A stretch of DNA of 64,000 nucleotides from positions 404,988-468,987 of the forward strand of contig NMRA01000157.1 in NCBI GenBank assembly GCA_002633005.1. The letters run 5' to 3'. The notes under the pieces were generated by a model. The model was not told where the DNA came from. It ran no database searches and saw nothing but the letters and a program-made list of their open reading frames with translations. This DNA comes from Phoronis australis. Taxonomy: Eukaryota; Phoronida; Phoronidae. Positions 54,020-64,000 of the stretch are shown piece by piece. Numbering within the stretch: position 1 is the first letter of the stretch; every line of letters starts with the position of its first letter. Made by a program: the position numbers and the translations under genes.

Positions 54020-54580
54020 CATTTGGCCACTTTTGTAAATTTCCGGATTCGCCGAAGAAAGTTTCGGGCCACTGCTTAACACGTGATCAAACTTCACAAA
54101 ACAACGGTGTTTCTACTAATTCTTAAGCGATCAACTTACCAAACATTGTGGTGGACAAAAATGTTTATTTTTCACATAAGATGTCCTTATTACATGTACC
54201 AAATATCCACGACAATATCCCTGACATCGCACTGCGACACCGTTAGCGCGCAAGCGGTCCTGGCAGACAATCGTGACTTAGACTGAGATGTGCTTCTCCT
54301 TTTTATCGTATTAAGACAGCCAAAGAGAAAATGACAACCTTATTAATCGCCAAACGACGGTCACGTCTTTACTTTCAGTTGCCAAGAAATTCTCAAACCC
54401 TTTAGTTGTTTCTGGGGCTACATACGCGAAATATGATTTGTATTTCACACGTTGTTGCCAACGTAAAGTGTAGGCCTACTCCAGCGATTCAAGTGCGTGA
54501 ACTTACGCATGCGCACCACTTCAAAGAACAGCGACAGTCCTAAATGAAAGAGTATACCGGCTTGGCTCTAGTTTATTTGA
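54020..54580 (+). repeat. Dispersed repeat family R2, copy 2
   Basis: Homologous to 39590-40200 in the same orientation, ending at atgaaagagtataccggcttggctc. The preceding 53885-54015 (ttggttgttgccaaat ... cgacctttgacgc) has another copy at 57020-57145, so R2 may extend upstream. Confidence 0.75.
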
Positions 54581-54949
54581 AAATGAACTCAGATTCCCAG
54601 CAGTTATAAAAGACCCGATGTCCCGGTACAGATATAACCCAGAACTGACATTTTCCTGTTCCGATTTTTCCCGAGGTCGATGTTCTGTAAACCCTGTATT
54701 CTATGCCTGTAGCCAGCTATTGCGTCTAAACTGGCACTAGATGCGACATTGTGGTTCAAGTTAGCGAACGTTCAGACTCCGTTATCTCAGAACTTTTGAA
54801 AGAGCATACTTCAAGGAATCCACATGCAAAAATTCACGTCATTTGCTCTTCCCGTTAAAAATGCGATACGAGAACAACTAAAAACGGGTGAAAAAGCGCC
54901 AGAGCCGCCATCTTGAAAGTGACTTCCGGTTAAACAAAATTTTATAAAA

Positions 54950-55280
54950 GCTGATCGATAGCAACAAACACGTGACCAGTTTGAAAGTGATTGGTTCACG
55001 ACGCATCAGTCGGCAAGTTTTCGCCCTAGGATTTCAGCCCAATTTTTTGAAAAATGATCGTAATTTAACAACAGAGTTTGATAGCAATGCACCACAGTTT
55101 TGTAGAAAGACTGTCAAGTAGGGTACAAATATGTCACAGAGCGTAAATTTGATGAATCCTAGCTTCCGATTTTACCCGTTTCGGAAACCGGGTTTCAACT
55201 GCCTTAGGCTACAATAAGCGTCCTCTCCCCGTGAAATGAATTTTTCTAAGCGTTTATAAGAGCCAATACAGTATAGTCCA
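54950..55280 (-). mobile_element. Fragment of the TATTCGCC TIR element
   Basis: ggatttcagc.caatttttt, gatagcaatgcaccacagttttgt, cccgtttcgga.accgggttt and tttttctaagcg match the end half of 33736-35163. It ends at gccaatacagtatag. The distal half is missing. Confidence 0.65.
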
Positions 55281-57771
55281 GATACCTATCGTCGTCAGGC
55301 TCCAAAGGTCGTCCGCCATCTTCTTTCGCGTGCAGCGCAGCCACGCGGGACTTAGCGTTCCAATTTGGAGTGTTCGTCTACACATTAGGTACTAACGTCT
55401 CGGGAGAAACACGCATGGAAGAACTGAGACTAAAATTAATGCATTTACCGACTGTTTTTTGGAGACCACTTAAAAACTTGTAGATTTTACTAATGCACCT
55501 TTTTGTTCATTTTCAGAAGATATTTTCGAAATTAAATTTTCTTCAGACGGAACAAAAAACAACTCAGAGATTGTTCATGCAATGTATCTATTTCTCCCAG
55601 GCACTAACCGACACCCGTTAGGCCAAAGGAAAAACGCAGCAGACAAATGGAACACGCTGGGTGCTTAACAGTTTCAGCCCACGCCTTGGTCATCAAAATA
55701 TTGTCCACTTGTTTTTTATTGTAAAACAAAGTACTGAGCTCATTATTTATGTTGAAATTTTTGGTTAAAGCATTTTGAATTTATTTGAAGAAAAATAAAA
55801 TTCTTGAATTGATAGAGAATGGCCACCAATAAAGTAAAACATTGACTTTATTTCACTATATTGCATTGTTACATACAACACAGCATGACATAATCAAAAA
55901 TAAAAGAAGAGATTGAGCAATAAAATGTAAATACAACTTGGGTATTTAGTTATTTATTTATGATTGCAGAAGCCTGTTAAAGGCAAGAAAAAACCAAACA
56001 ATACGATACTGGGTAATTTATTAGAACAATTATATCGAGGTTCAATGATCAACTTGAACCGACAAAGTCTCTAAGGGTTACAGTTCTGTTTTGGCTGACA
56101 AGGTGTAAACAGAGAATGAAGAAAAACTGAAAAGAAAAAGAAAGACAGCAGAGATAAGTGGTGTTAAGAAAAACAAGAGCAAAAAGTCAAATAAAGAGGA
56201 CACAAATAGAAAATAGGTAAGGTCTATCTGGAATAAAGCAATTGCGATTTACTTTCCCGAACTGAAATTCTAAATCAATTTTAATCGATTTAAAAATCGA
56301 TATCATACTAGTAAAACAGTTTGTGGTTGAAGTAGAATTGCCATAAACCACTTTCCACTATTTTCTTGGCCTTTGTCTGTGTGGTTTTCTGTTCTTTCAA
56401 AAGGCGGCAGCATATGACGACCATAGGCGTCATTATAAAATGGCTGTCGAAAAGCAATGCACAGTTCAAACAACTCGGCATAAATAAAAGAAAACTTTTG
56501 AATCAAGTAATACTATGGATTTGTGAGAGTCAAATCAAGTTCTATGCAGAGCATAACTTAGAAGTGGAATAATTGGGTGAGTACGACAACAAGCCGGTTT
56601 TATGCTTAGGCGGACGACCATTGGGTTCCCAAGTATATACAGCTTTCCACCAAGGCTAGGTGATGCTATGACATTATTCTTTGTTGCATTAGTTAACTGG
56701 TCTTGGCTAATTATCATTTTATGGCCTGGTCATCCATTCAGCCAAAAGTAGTTCCATAGGTGGCTTATCAGCCATTATTCGCGCATGCTGACTCACAATA
56801 GAAGCCTGATAAGAGTGAAGGTGGATAAATGCAGTGTTCCTACAGTTTCTTGTTGTGGTAGACTGGTAGTGGATGTGTTCACGACATGTTGTACGTTTAG
56901 AACATTTATTTGACAATCTGTTACTTTACTTTTTGTAGCTTAAGAATGTGGAGTTTAACTAATAAAAAATTTTGAAAACGGAACTTGGGACATTGAAAAT
57001 GACCCATCCAAAAACAAAATGGCCGTATTGGTTGTTGCCAAATCAAGTTCAAATGAACACTAACCAAGAATAGCCCTCCCCATAACTTGTAAGCATGTCA
57101 CGTGACATGGTATAATGCAGAATCGACCTTTGACGCATTTCATTTAGTTAGTGTGAGGCATAAAGCGCCGAAAAGTTTACGGCATGTGACCCGTTTATAC
57201 TATACAACTGGGCCAACTAGTTGAGGACGATCAGAAGCAGAATCGAGGACGCCTGATGTGTCTCAGTCTGTACTCACTCGGCCATAATCGCAATATTCGA
57301 CCAACGCCATACTGTGAACATGTAAGCAAATACATACCCCGTTTCACACAACTCCCTAAACGAGTTCGAAAGACAGTGAAGTCGTTGAAGTCGACAGCTG
57401 TAAATACTTGTCTTAATTTACAGGCGGGCTTCGTGTCTGTGTCGAGTCCGTTCAGTAACGCTAGGACCTACGCTAGGCCTAGCTAAAATCTAACCAATAT
57501 CACGTTATCTTTTTTAAAATACACGTAAATGTCTCACGTAATCTCGCGAAGTCTTCCGTTGTATCGAGGTCCTAGGGTTACTCAGGTTACTGGAAGGCTG
57601 TCCTCAATCTGCACATGCTAATAGGTAGCGCTATGAACCGATTTCTTGGAAAAGTCTTTCTACTGCCATTTACTACGTAAGCCAACACTGCTAACCGACT
57701 AGAGCGACGTCTTTCGTGAAAATGTTCTGCTGCTGCTAGGCTACTCCGTACTTTGTTCATTAAGCGAAATT
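55281..57771. other. No gene recognised
   Basis: About 2.5 kb, AT-rich around 55700-56300. ORFs of 60-76 codons match nothing. 57020-57145 repeats 53885-54015. A single-N join lies at 57772. Confidence 0.35.
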
Positions 57772-57772
57772 N

Positions 57773-58080
57773 GCTAGCTCATTTTTGGGGGGTCCTTTTT
57801 TGGCTTCTGCCGGACCCATTCCAGAGTGCAATTTGTCTGTCATGGGTCATTCGGTGTTCAGTGCGGTATTATTGTTCGTTTTAAATCAGTTTTGGTTGGT
57901 ACCTCGAATATCTAGTCTAGCTCATTTTTTGGGGTCTTTGTAAGGCCCCCAGGGGTCACACCCAGAGTGCAGACAACGGCAGACGTCCATTTCTGTACAT
58001 ACTGAGGTGGACTTTAAATGCTCCCGTGGTCAGATGTTGGTACCTCGTTCATCTATGCTAAGTGCTCTGGGCTGCCGGTC
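57773..58080 (+). repeat. Two to three diverged tandem units of about 145 bp
   Basis: gctagctcatttttggggggtcc ... cagagtgca ... tggtacctcgaatatctag is followed by tctagctcattttttggggtc ... cagagtgca ... tggtacctcgttcatctat and a partial third start (gctctgggctgcc). The last phrase resembles bases 50-80 of the window. Confidence 0.55.
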
Positions 58081-58730
58081 TATACGTTTGTGGGGAAATA
58101 AATAACGTAGAAAATAAATCTGAAACTAAATAAGGCGATCCAGATCCTCCCAAGGATACCATTGTTTCGCGAAATGTAGAATATAAATAGGTAAATAAAA
58201 CAACAAGAATGGATCAACTGAAATTTTCGGATGTAATAACGTGGGAAAATAACATATCCATGACGTAATTGTAGCCTCGATACCAGTTGCTGGGCTTTTT
58301 ACAGAAACCCGGAAATTCCCGTCCGTGGACTGTAACGGTGACTATAATCAGGTACCCTGGCCTTGCTTGTGCCGCGTTTTATCCAGTTTGAAGTTTCACG
58401 ATTAAACTGAAACAGCCACAAATACTTCATGGCACAAATGCTCAGTGTGAGGCATAATTCGCCAAAAAGCCTCCGGCGTATCAAGCTCCTCATAGGAACT
58501 TTGATGTATAGTCAGCTATCAGTAGAGATGGTGGTCAGTGCATTACACTGATTACAGCTTTCTGTCATTCAGTAACTTTTCCAGACGTGAATGGGTGCTG
58601 AACGTGCGATAACATCTGTTAACTGCTCAGCTCAGTCTTTTGTCCCGTATGATAACAAGCAGGCCAATTATCTCCCAGGCTTCAAAGGAAACGTTTGGTG
58701 GTTGCATGCTATTACCGAACGCGTATTCAG
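58081..58730. other. No gene recognised
   Basis: Anonymous sequence before the palindromic insertion. Confidence 0.35.
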
Positions 58731-58739
58731 AACGCAGTC
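58731..58739. repeat. 9-bp direct repeat left of the palindrome
   Basis: AACGCAGTC, identical to 58798-58806. With its partner it looks like a target-site duplication. Confidence 0.85.
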
Positions 58740-58797
58740 TAGGCAATGACCATCGCCTCTGTTGGCCAGGGCCAACAGAGGCGATGGTCATTGCCTA
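58740..58797. mobile_element. 58-bp perfect palindrome, minimal TIR insertion
   Basis: A 28-bp arm starting TAGGCAATGACC (58740-58767), a 2-base centre AG, and the exact reverse complement of the arm ending GGTCATTGCCTA (58770-58797). No mismatch. The flanks are 9-bp direct repeats. A transposon deleted down to its two terminal inverted repeats would look like this; 9-bp duplications are typical of Mutator-like elements, which is inference only. A cloning or sequencing foldback artefact is less likely because the flanking duplication is exact. Confidence 0.7.
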
Positions 58798-58806
58798 AAC
58801 GCAGTC

Positions 58807-59574
58807 AAACCCAGTCTTTACCCAGTGCGTTGGTAATCCGTTTGGACAGAATAGATTGTCTTAAATTCTGTTGTAGTTGGGCGATTTTGGTGATTCAAAA
58901 ACGGAACTTGATCAGCATTTGACGAGGAATTCAGAAATGCTATTGGTTTAAGCTCAAATATGTTATACCTTAACTTTCATTTTATCAGCCCAGCCCAGTC
59001 AGGCTAGATTAAGGATCTGATGGGAGATTAGAGCAGTTATCGAACAAAAGAGCGCAGGCCCTCCAAACATAAATGCCAGAATGGAGTTAATCAGTCGTGT
59101 AAGATATTGGCTACGGGGTAAACTTCCCAACTTGTTGTTGGGCTATAGAATCGAACAAGTTGGGAGCAACGGGATGTCACGGTTATGGTCTACACATACC
59201 GTACCTAATTATCGGACAGACCCGAAATATCATAAGATGTTACTTGAAGCATAATTGGAGAATTAAATGGCACGAATTTTTGTGCCGTTGTAACATGCTG
59301 TGAACATTCCCGCTAAACAAGATGACGTCACAACCCCACTGATCAGGGAAAACTGTGGGGTTTGGCCGATTGAACTAGACCGAATTATCCACCCTGGCTG
59401 TGTTAATTGCACTCAGCTCACGTCACGATCAGAGGGATCCCGCCTAGCTGCTCCTATTCATCGAGTCACAAGCGAATTGGCTTCACTCATGCAGATACGA
59501 TCAGCTGATGACAGTCTAGCCTAGATGACCGTACTTTTTATGAAGAGCGTTTTACATAGTTTTGAGTGTAATAT
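58807..59574. other. No gene recognised
   Basis: Anonymous; the ORF 59300-59524 is unrecognised. Confidence 0.35.
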
Positions 59575-59599
59575 TTGAAAAGAGGAGAGAAAAAAATTG

Positions 59600-59910
59600 T
59601 CGGTACAACTTTGAATTTTTCAAATCGGCCCAGAATAAGAGACTTAGCAACACAGCAACACTCACGATTACTCTCATTTGGCGCACACGAATATAAAAAT
59701 ATTGGACCCAAGTTATTTAGATTTTGGAACACATGCATTCCAATTTTCAAAAAAACATTTATTTTGGCTCATACAAGCTGTAAAACTACGTTGTTAAATT
59801 TCATTGTGCTCATTCATTGTCATCTGTCAAATCGGAAATTTCCGAGATGTGATTTGCAGCGTGCGCGTACGTATACAAAACACGGGATGGTTATGTTTCT
59901 GTACGAACAT
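59600..59910 (+). pseudogene. Possible LINE 3' coding end
   Basis: The 112-codon plus frame contains RLLSFGAHEYKNIGPKLFRF, then WNTCIPIFKKTF. This resembles the R-x-FG-x-x-A-x-x-x-x-G/A-P-K-L-W-N block near the C-terminus of many CR1/Jockey/RTE-type RTs. The rest is not conserved and nothing upstream supports it. Confidence 0.35.
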
Positions 59911-59927
59911 TAAGAAACTTTAGCATG

Positions 59928-60172
59928 TGTAATATTCTGATATTACGAAGTCAGAATATAAGACTTGCTGTATCAAATACTTTATTGGAACTAACTAAAC
60001 TCTCTACAAGGTGGCTTATATAGAACAATGACTAAGCAGCATGCAATTCTTACAATGGAAGTGGTAATACCATATATAGAACTTCCTTTACTCAGAATCA
60101 ATTAAACTATAGTCTTGCACTAACTGGTATGCGTGAGTAATATATCTGTTATATGTTTATCAAAACATTACA
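59928..60172 (-). repeat. 3' LTR of Ty3/Gypsy element 3
   Basis: On the minus strand the 245 bp run from TGTAATGTTTTG to AATATTACA, with inverted TGTAAT/ATTACA tips. A purine tract (gttgaggagaga) sits directly upstream. Inside are a TATA box (tctatataagcc) and, about 40 bp further, AATAAA (ccaataaagta), the expected U3-R signals. The second LTR is not in the window. Confidence 0.75.
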
Positions 60173-60260
60173 TCTCTCCTCAACTTAGAATAATTTGTAC
60201 AAGTACACAAACATAAACACATTTCAACAGTCCATGTAGCTTGTCCAGTAATTGTTTATT

Positions 60261-61386
60261 TTAGTCAGTCACAAAGTCTTGCAAATATCCTGGTTTGCGT
60301 ACGGTACGTTCACAATCTGTAGCACTTAACATAGAACCTTTCTTATCAACAACAATATGAGGAGTGGCGTTAAACGGAGTTGACAATTTGTTTTGTTTCC
60401 TGTCATTTCTAATCAACACGGTGTCTCCTACTCGAATATCGCATGATTTTACTCCAAGTTTATTATCGGCATATGATTTCATTCGATGTTTTGCTAATAT
60501 GTCATTTCCTTTCGCCCTTTCCACGACAGAGTCCCGTTTGACACTGTTAGGAATCCTGTGTAACTTTGTTTGAGGTTCGCGTCCAAACAACAATCTATGT
60601 GGTGATACTCCAGTCGAGCTATGCGGTGTAGCACGATATTGTCTCAAAAATTTGTACAGTTCCAGCTTCCAGTTTTTACCTTCCGTAACTAAAGCTCTTA
60701 GACATTTCATCAGCGGTTTATTGAAGGATTCTGCTTGTGCGTTTGCTCTTGGCCAATGCGGTGTTAAATCCACTGAACTCTGCAAACGGTCTGAAAGCAT
60801 ACGAAGTAAATGGACTTCCATTATCCGATTTTACAACTTTCGGATATGCAAACACAGAGAATATTTTATCAAGCACTGGAATCACTGTATTAGCAGATGT
60901 AGATTTCACAATTTCCACGACTGGGTAATGTGAATGTTCATCAATTACCACAAATAAATAATCTCCTGACGGCAGTGGTCCACAAAAATCAACACTTAGA
61001 TTTTCCCAGGGATTATCAGGCATAGAGCTCATAGACAGTGGCTCTAAAACTCGTTTTCCCGTTGTCACAACTTGACAAGCTCGACAGTTCCGTATTTTGT
61101 TTTCAATCATGTTATCCATACCAGGGAACCATATGGGTGATCTCAAGAATGCCTTTGTTCTCTGCATTCCTTGATGACCTTCATGCGCAATTTCAACAGC
61201 CAATTTACGCAATGATGAAGGCATAACGAGTTGATTGCCTCTCATCAGTAGACCATCATTAACACTTGTTAATTCATCCCGTGTGTTCTTAAAATCTGTC
61301 AGTTCGTCCACATTAACGTCAGTATCAAATGACAGTGTTTTGGTTTCAAACCAACGGTTTGTTTTGATTAGCTCAATAACTTTCAT
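60261..61386 (-). pseudogene. Ty3/Gypsy element 3 integrase, one frameshift
   Basis: The first frame (61386-60718) holds LLMRGNQLVMPSSLRKLAVE, the H2C2 finger (AHEGHQGMQRTK ... CRACQVV), and the core start with NPWENLSVDFCGPL and VVIDEHSHYPVVE. The second aspartate context is VVKSDNGSPF. A shift near 60800 leads to the second frame, with HWPRANAQAESFNKPLMKCL (the catalytic glutamate), YRATPHSSTGVSPHRLLFGR and a C-terminal VRKPGYLQDFV. A single frameshift is the only clear defect in this part. Confidence 0.85.
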
Positions 61387-62520
61387 CAGAGTCGGGTCAG
61401 CTCATGTGGCCAGTTCGATGTCCTCAATCGAAATAGCTTTGGGTTTTGTGTGTTGCAAAATACAGTTGACATATTCTTCCGCAATCTTGCTTTTGTTCGT
61501 TACCAGCAATTGGGTGTCGTGACATATAATCGGCCGGGTTGGAGACACCTGGTTTTTATTTAATCGTGAACTTATATGGTTGTAGCCGTAATCCCCAACG
61601 TTCGATTCTGAGCGGTGGTCATTCCTTTTTCCAAATCCTTCTTGGTTAGCCTACGCAGTGGTTCACTGATCGTAGCGTAGTTATCAAGAAATCTTGCGCA
61701 ATATGTTGTCATGCCGAGAAAACTGCGCACACTACTTACATTTGATGGTGCTTCGGTGTCAACAATGGCTTTGACCTTCTTTGGATCTGGTGTGATTCCA
61801 TCTCTACTGAAGACAAGTCCGAAAAAATCGATGGACGACTTGTTATACTCACATTTCTTTGGATTCAGTGTCAACCCATTGTCTTGCAACTCTTGGAACA
61901 CATCATAGAGAGCCTTACCGTGGTCTTCCTGCGTCTTCCCAAACGCAATTATGTCATCGGTTATATTTTTCACACCGGGAATTCCTTTAATCACATTTTT
62001 GATCGTTTCTTGGAATATTTCAGATGCGGAACAAACATCGAAATTTAGACTCCGATAACGGAAAAGACCGGCATGCGTACTAAACGTAGTGATATAGCGA
62101 GAACTTTCATCCAACTCGAGTTGGTGATAACTGGAACGTAGGTCCAATTTACTAAAAATTGAGGATCCATTCAAATCCGAAATTAACTCATCAACAGTGG
62201 GCATGTGGTGGCGTTGGCGTTCAATTGCCGTATTCGGCCCACGCATATCGACGCATAATCTGATGTCATCGGAGTCCTTCTTAGAAGGGGTCACAATAGG
62301 TGAAATCCAAGGCGTCGGAGTGCCAACTTCTACCTTTTCAATGATGCCTTCTTTCAACAACTGGTTGAGCTCTTTTTCGACCTTCTCCCTCAAGTGAAAT
62401 GGTGTACGCCGATGTCGAATCGCGATGGGCTTGACGTCAGGGTTAATGTGGAGTTTCACGTTTGAGTTTATCAACTTTCCAATCCCACTGAATAGTTCTG
62501 GAAATTGGTCCTCAACACTT
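61387..62520 (-). pseudogene. Ty3/Gypsy element 3 reverse transcriptase with RNase H deletion
   Basis: RT motifs in order: IRHRRTPFHLREKVEKEL, then IIEKVEVGTPTPWISPIV, DIRLCVDMRGPNTAI, IFSKLDLRSSYHQLEL, FRYRSLNFDVCSASEIFQ, the catalytic ITDDIIAFG, LNPKKCEYN and FLGMTTYCARFLDNYATI. After RRLTKKDLEKG the sequence jumps to ERWGLRLQPYKFTIK and NPADYMSRHP, the last part of RNase H. About 100 codons of RNase H, including its first catalytic aspartate, are therefore deleted. Two stops follow before the integrase frame. At 62520 the upstream part of pol is cut by the hairpin-ended repeat, so protease and gag are missing. Confidence 0.85.
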
Positions 62521-62600
62521 TTTATGCGCCCACATATTTATATGCGGACGCATTATGCCGTCATCTCCGTCCGTCCGTACGAGTGGCGTCCGTCCGGCGT
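62517..62600 (-). repeat. Hairpin end of the R3 array family, inverted
   Basis: gcgcccacatat-tt-atatgcggacgc (62526-62551) followed by cattatgccgtcatctcc and gtccgtccg is the reverse complement of the ends at 44670-44735 and 41800-41850. It abuts the truncated Gypsy RT on one side. Confidence 0.75.
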
Positions 62601-63110
62601 CAAGTGACAACAACATGATTGTGTTCTTCCAGATTTTTCTCGTGTTGCTGGGTGGGATCTAGCGCACATTTGGACTTAATCTGCAGTTAATCCCGACTAC
62701 ACAGTAACTTAGAAGTCTTAGGGACGCTATTTGGAAAATTTAATGGGGATTTCAGGTAATTTGTTGAGTCAAAACTGTATTTTTACTCAAAATTTCAAGT
62801 TGCTCTATCGACGACAGCGAGGCAGCGACGCATCAGTCGGCAAGTTTTCATCCTGGGATTTCAGCACATTTTTAAAAAAAATATGACGCTAATCGTAATT
62901 TAGCAATAGATTTTGATAGCAATACACCACAGTCTGTCATTGGATACAGATTCGTCACAGCGCGTAACTTTGATGAATCCTAGCTTCCAACTTCACCCGT
63001 TTCGGAGACCGGGTTTCAACCACCTTAGGCTACAAAAAGCGCAATCCTTCCGAAACGAATTTTTGTAAGTACCCTGGGCGCTTATTAGGGCAAATACGGT
63101 AGCCCTAATA
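62601..63110 (-). mobile_element. Fragment of the TATTCGCC TIR element
   Basis: It runs from caagtgacaacaacatg through ttaatggggatttcaggtaattt and acccgtttcggagaccgggtttcaac to gcttattagggcaaatacggta. It matches 34620-35163 and retains the terminal TIR. It separates the hairpin end from the rest of the array. Confidence 0.7.
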
Positions 63111-63114
63111 GACG

Positions 63115-63290
63115 GTGACATCAACGCGTGAAACAATGATTTTTATTGACACTGGCAGCAAGTTTGTGGTGACAGACGCAAACAGCCGGGCGACTGAATT
63201 TTGGGCTGGGCGAGTAGAATTTCTGGCTCACTCTCGCAGCTGGTGAGCGGGGTTTTGAAATCTGGGTATATCTCTCATATTGCCATCGGT
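63115..63290 (-). mobile_element. Fragment of the CAGGGATATAC element
   Basis: ggtgacatcaacgcgtgaaa, caagtttgtggtgac, gccgggcgactga and ggcgagtag.atttctggctcac reproduce, inverted, bases 50580-50715 of the element at 50553. It ends near tctgggtatatctc. Confidence 0.65.
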
Positions 63291-64000
63291 GTCTGGGTAT
63301 TCGGCGTCTGCACCCGTATCTCCCAAACCCCTCACAGGATCTGGATGAGATTTGGCCCATGAGAACGAATTTTGCACCTATCTGATTACCAGACTTGTAC
63401 CTTCTAATGGCAATTTTAGTTGTTTATGCTTACTTCTGTATCTTCAGAGGTCCTCAACGGATTTTCATAAAATTTGGCAGTCTATTAATGAAACGATGCT
63501 ATATTTTTGTTTTCAGATGGATTTGAAGCACTTTGCATCACCTAGTGGTCATTTTTACTGTTTTTGTCTGCCCTTCTATCAACCATGTTCTTGCTTTAAA
63601 GAGGGCAGCTAACGATGATTTTCCGATGGCTTCGACTACTGTAGCGCCTCTTAGTGGCAGTTTTGTTTGTTTTTGCGCCCATGGCTAAATTTTATTCACC
63701 GAAACACTCTACAGGATTTCTATTGAGTTTTACTGGTGTATTTATATGCAGTTGACAACATTGGTTAGCGACTTTTGGACGGATTGGACTACGGGTGTGT
63801 CCTCTAGTGGCAGTTTTAGTTTTTTATGTTTACCTCTGTGTCTTGAAAGGTCGTCAACGGATTTTCATAAAAGTTGACAGGTAGGCATCTAGTAGTGAGG
63901 TGACGCTATCCTCCGATTTTCGTTTGAATTTGAGGCCCTTTGCGCCACGTAGTGGCCATTGTTACTGTTTTTGAGTCTGTTTTTTTCGCATATACCCCTC
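63291..64000 (-). repeat. Degenerate tandem array, family R3, inverted block
   Basis: Reverse-complement versions of the R3 unit: gaggtcctcaacggattttc, cacctagtggtcatttttac, gcctcttagtggcagttttg and caacggattttcataaaa recur at about 63440 and 63850, a period of about 410 bp. It continues to the window edge. Confidence 0.7.

Overview
This is a eukaryotic, almost certainly metazoan, window of repeat-rich DNA with very few host coding exons. GT-AG introns, two death-effector-domain (DED) exons, fragments resembling the zinc-binding cytoplasmic 'ballast' region of P2X7, THAP zinc fingers, and relics of BEL/Pao, Ty3/Gypsy, L1/Tx1-like, GIY-YIG (Penelope-like) and gag-protease retroelements together fit a marine invertebrate, perhaps a deuterostome. 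That taxonomic guess is inference; no species-diagnostic gene is present. Seven isolated single Ns and one 43-base N run show that the window is a stitched draft scaffold, and some apparent repeats are assembly duplications.

Layout. 1-5.3 kb: a dispersed repeat and two decayed BEL/Pao integrase regions (minus). 5.95-7.5 kb: truncated copy 1 of a THAP-domain TIR transposon. 8.6-14.65 kb: a minus-strand Ty3/Gypsy provirus whose protease/RT region is artificially repeated at N joins; its outer LTR cuts a P2X7-ballast-like reading frame. 15-18 kb: a possible two-exon host gene end, a THAP-like relic and a second ballast relic. 19.7 kb: DED exon B (minus). 20.4-35.9 kb: a plus-strand gag-protease relic split by a 14.4-kb nest. 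Its shell is a 1.7-kb THAP transposon with an 8-bp target-site duplication. The shell was invaded by an L1/Tx1-like LINE (itself invaded by another copy of the same THAP transposon), by a second intron-containing THAP element, and by two inverted copies of a third TIR element. 36-37 kb: a LINE tail and a GIY-YIG endonuclease relic. 38-39 kb: a repeat carrying a CAGTGGCGG-ended element with a tRNA-like segment. 40.5-46 kb: degenerate roughly 410-440 bp repeat arrays ending in short hairpins. 47.2-49.5 kb: a small Ty3/Gypsy deletion derivative with 154-bp LTRs. 49.5-52.9 kb: a minus-strand THAP transposon, itself interrupted, ending 7 bp beyond the splice donor of DED exon A (52.9-53.2 kb, minus). 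53.2-59.9 kb: mostly anonymous repeats plus a 58-bp perfect palindrome with 9-bp flanking repeats. 59.9-62.5 kb: a third Ty3/Gypsy element with one 245-bp LTR. 62.5-64 kb: fragments of the families above in inverted orientation.

How it fits together: DED exon A ends in the splice phase that exon B requires, so both may belong to one minus-strand tandem-DED gene with an intron of about 33 kb into which much of this mobile DNA has accumulated. Nearly every transposon ORF is broken by stops, frameshifts, deletions or insertions; the 905-codon LINE RT frame and the 677-codon Gypsy RNase H/integrase frame are the longest open ones.
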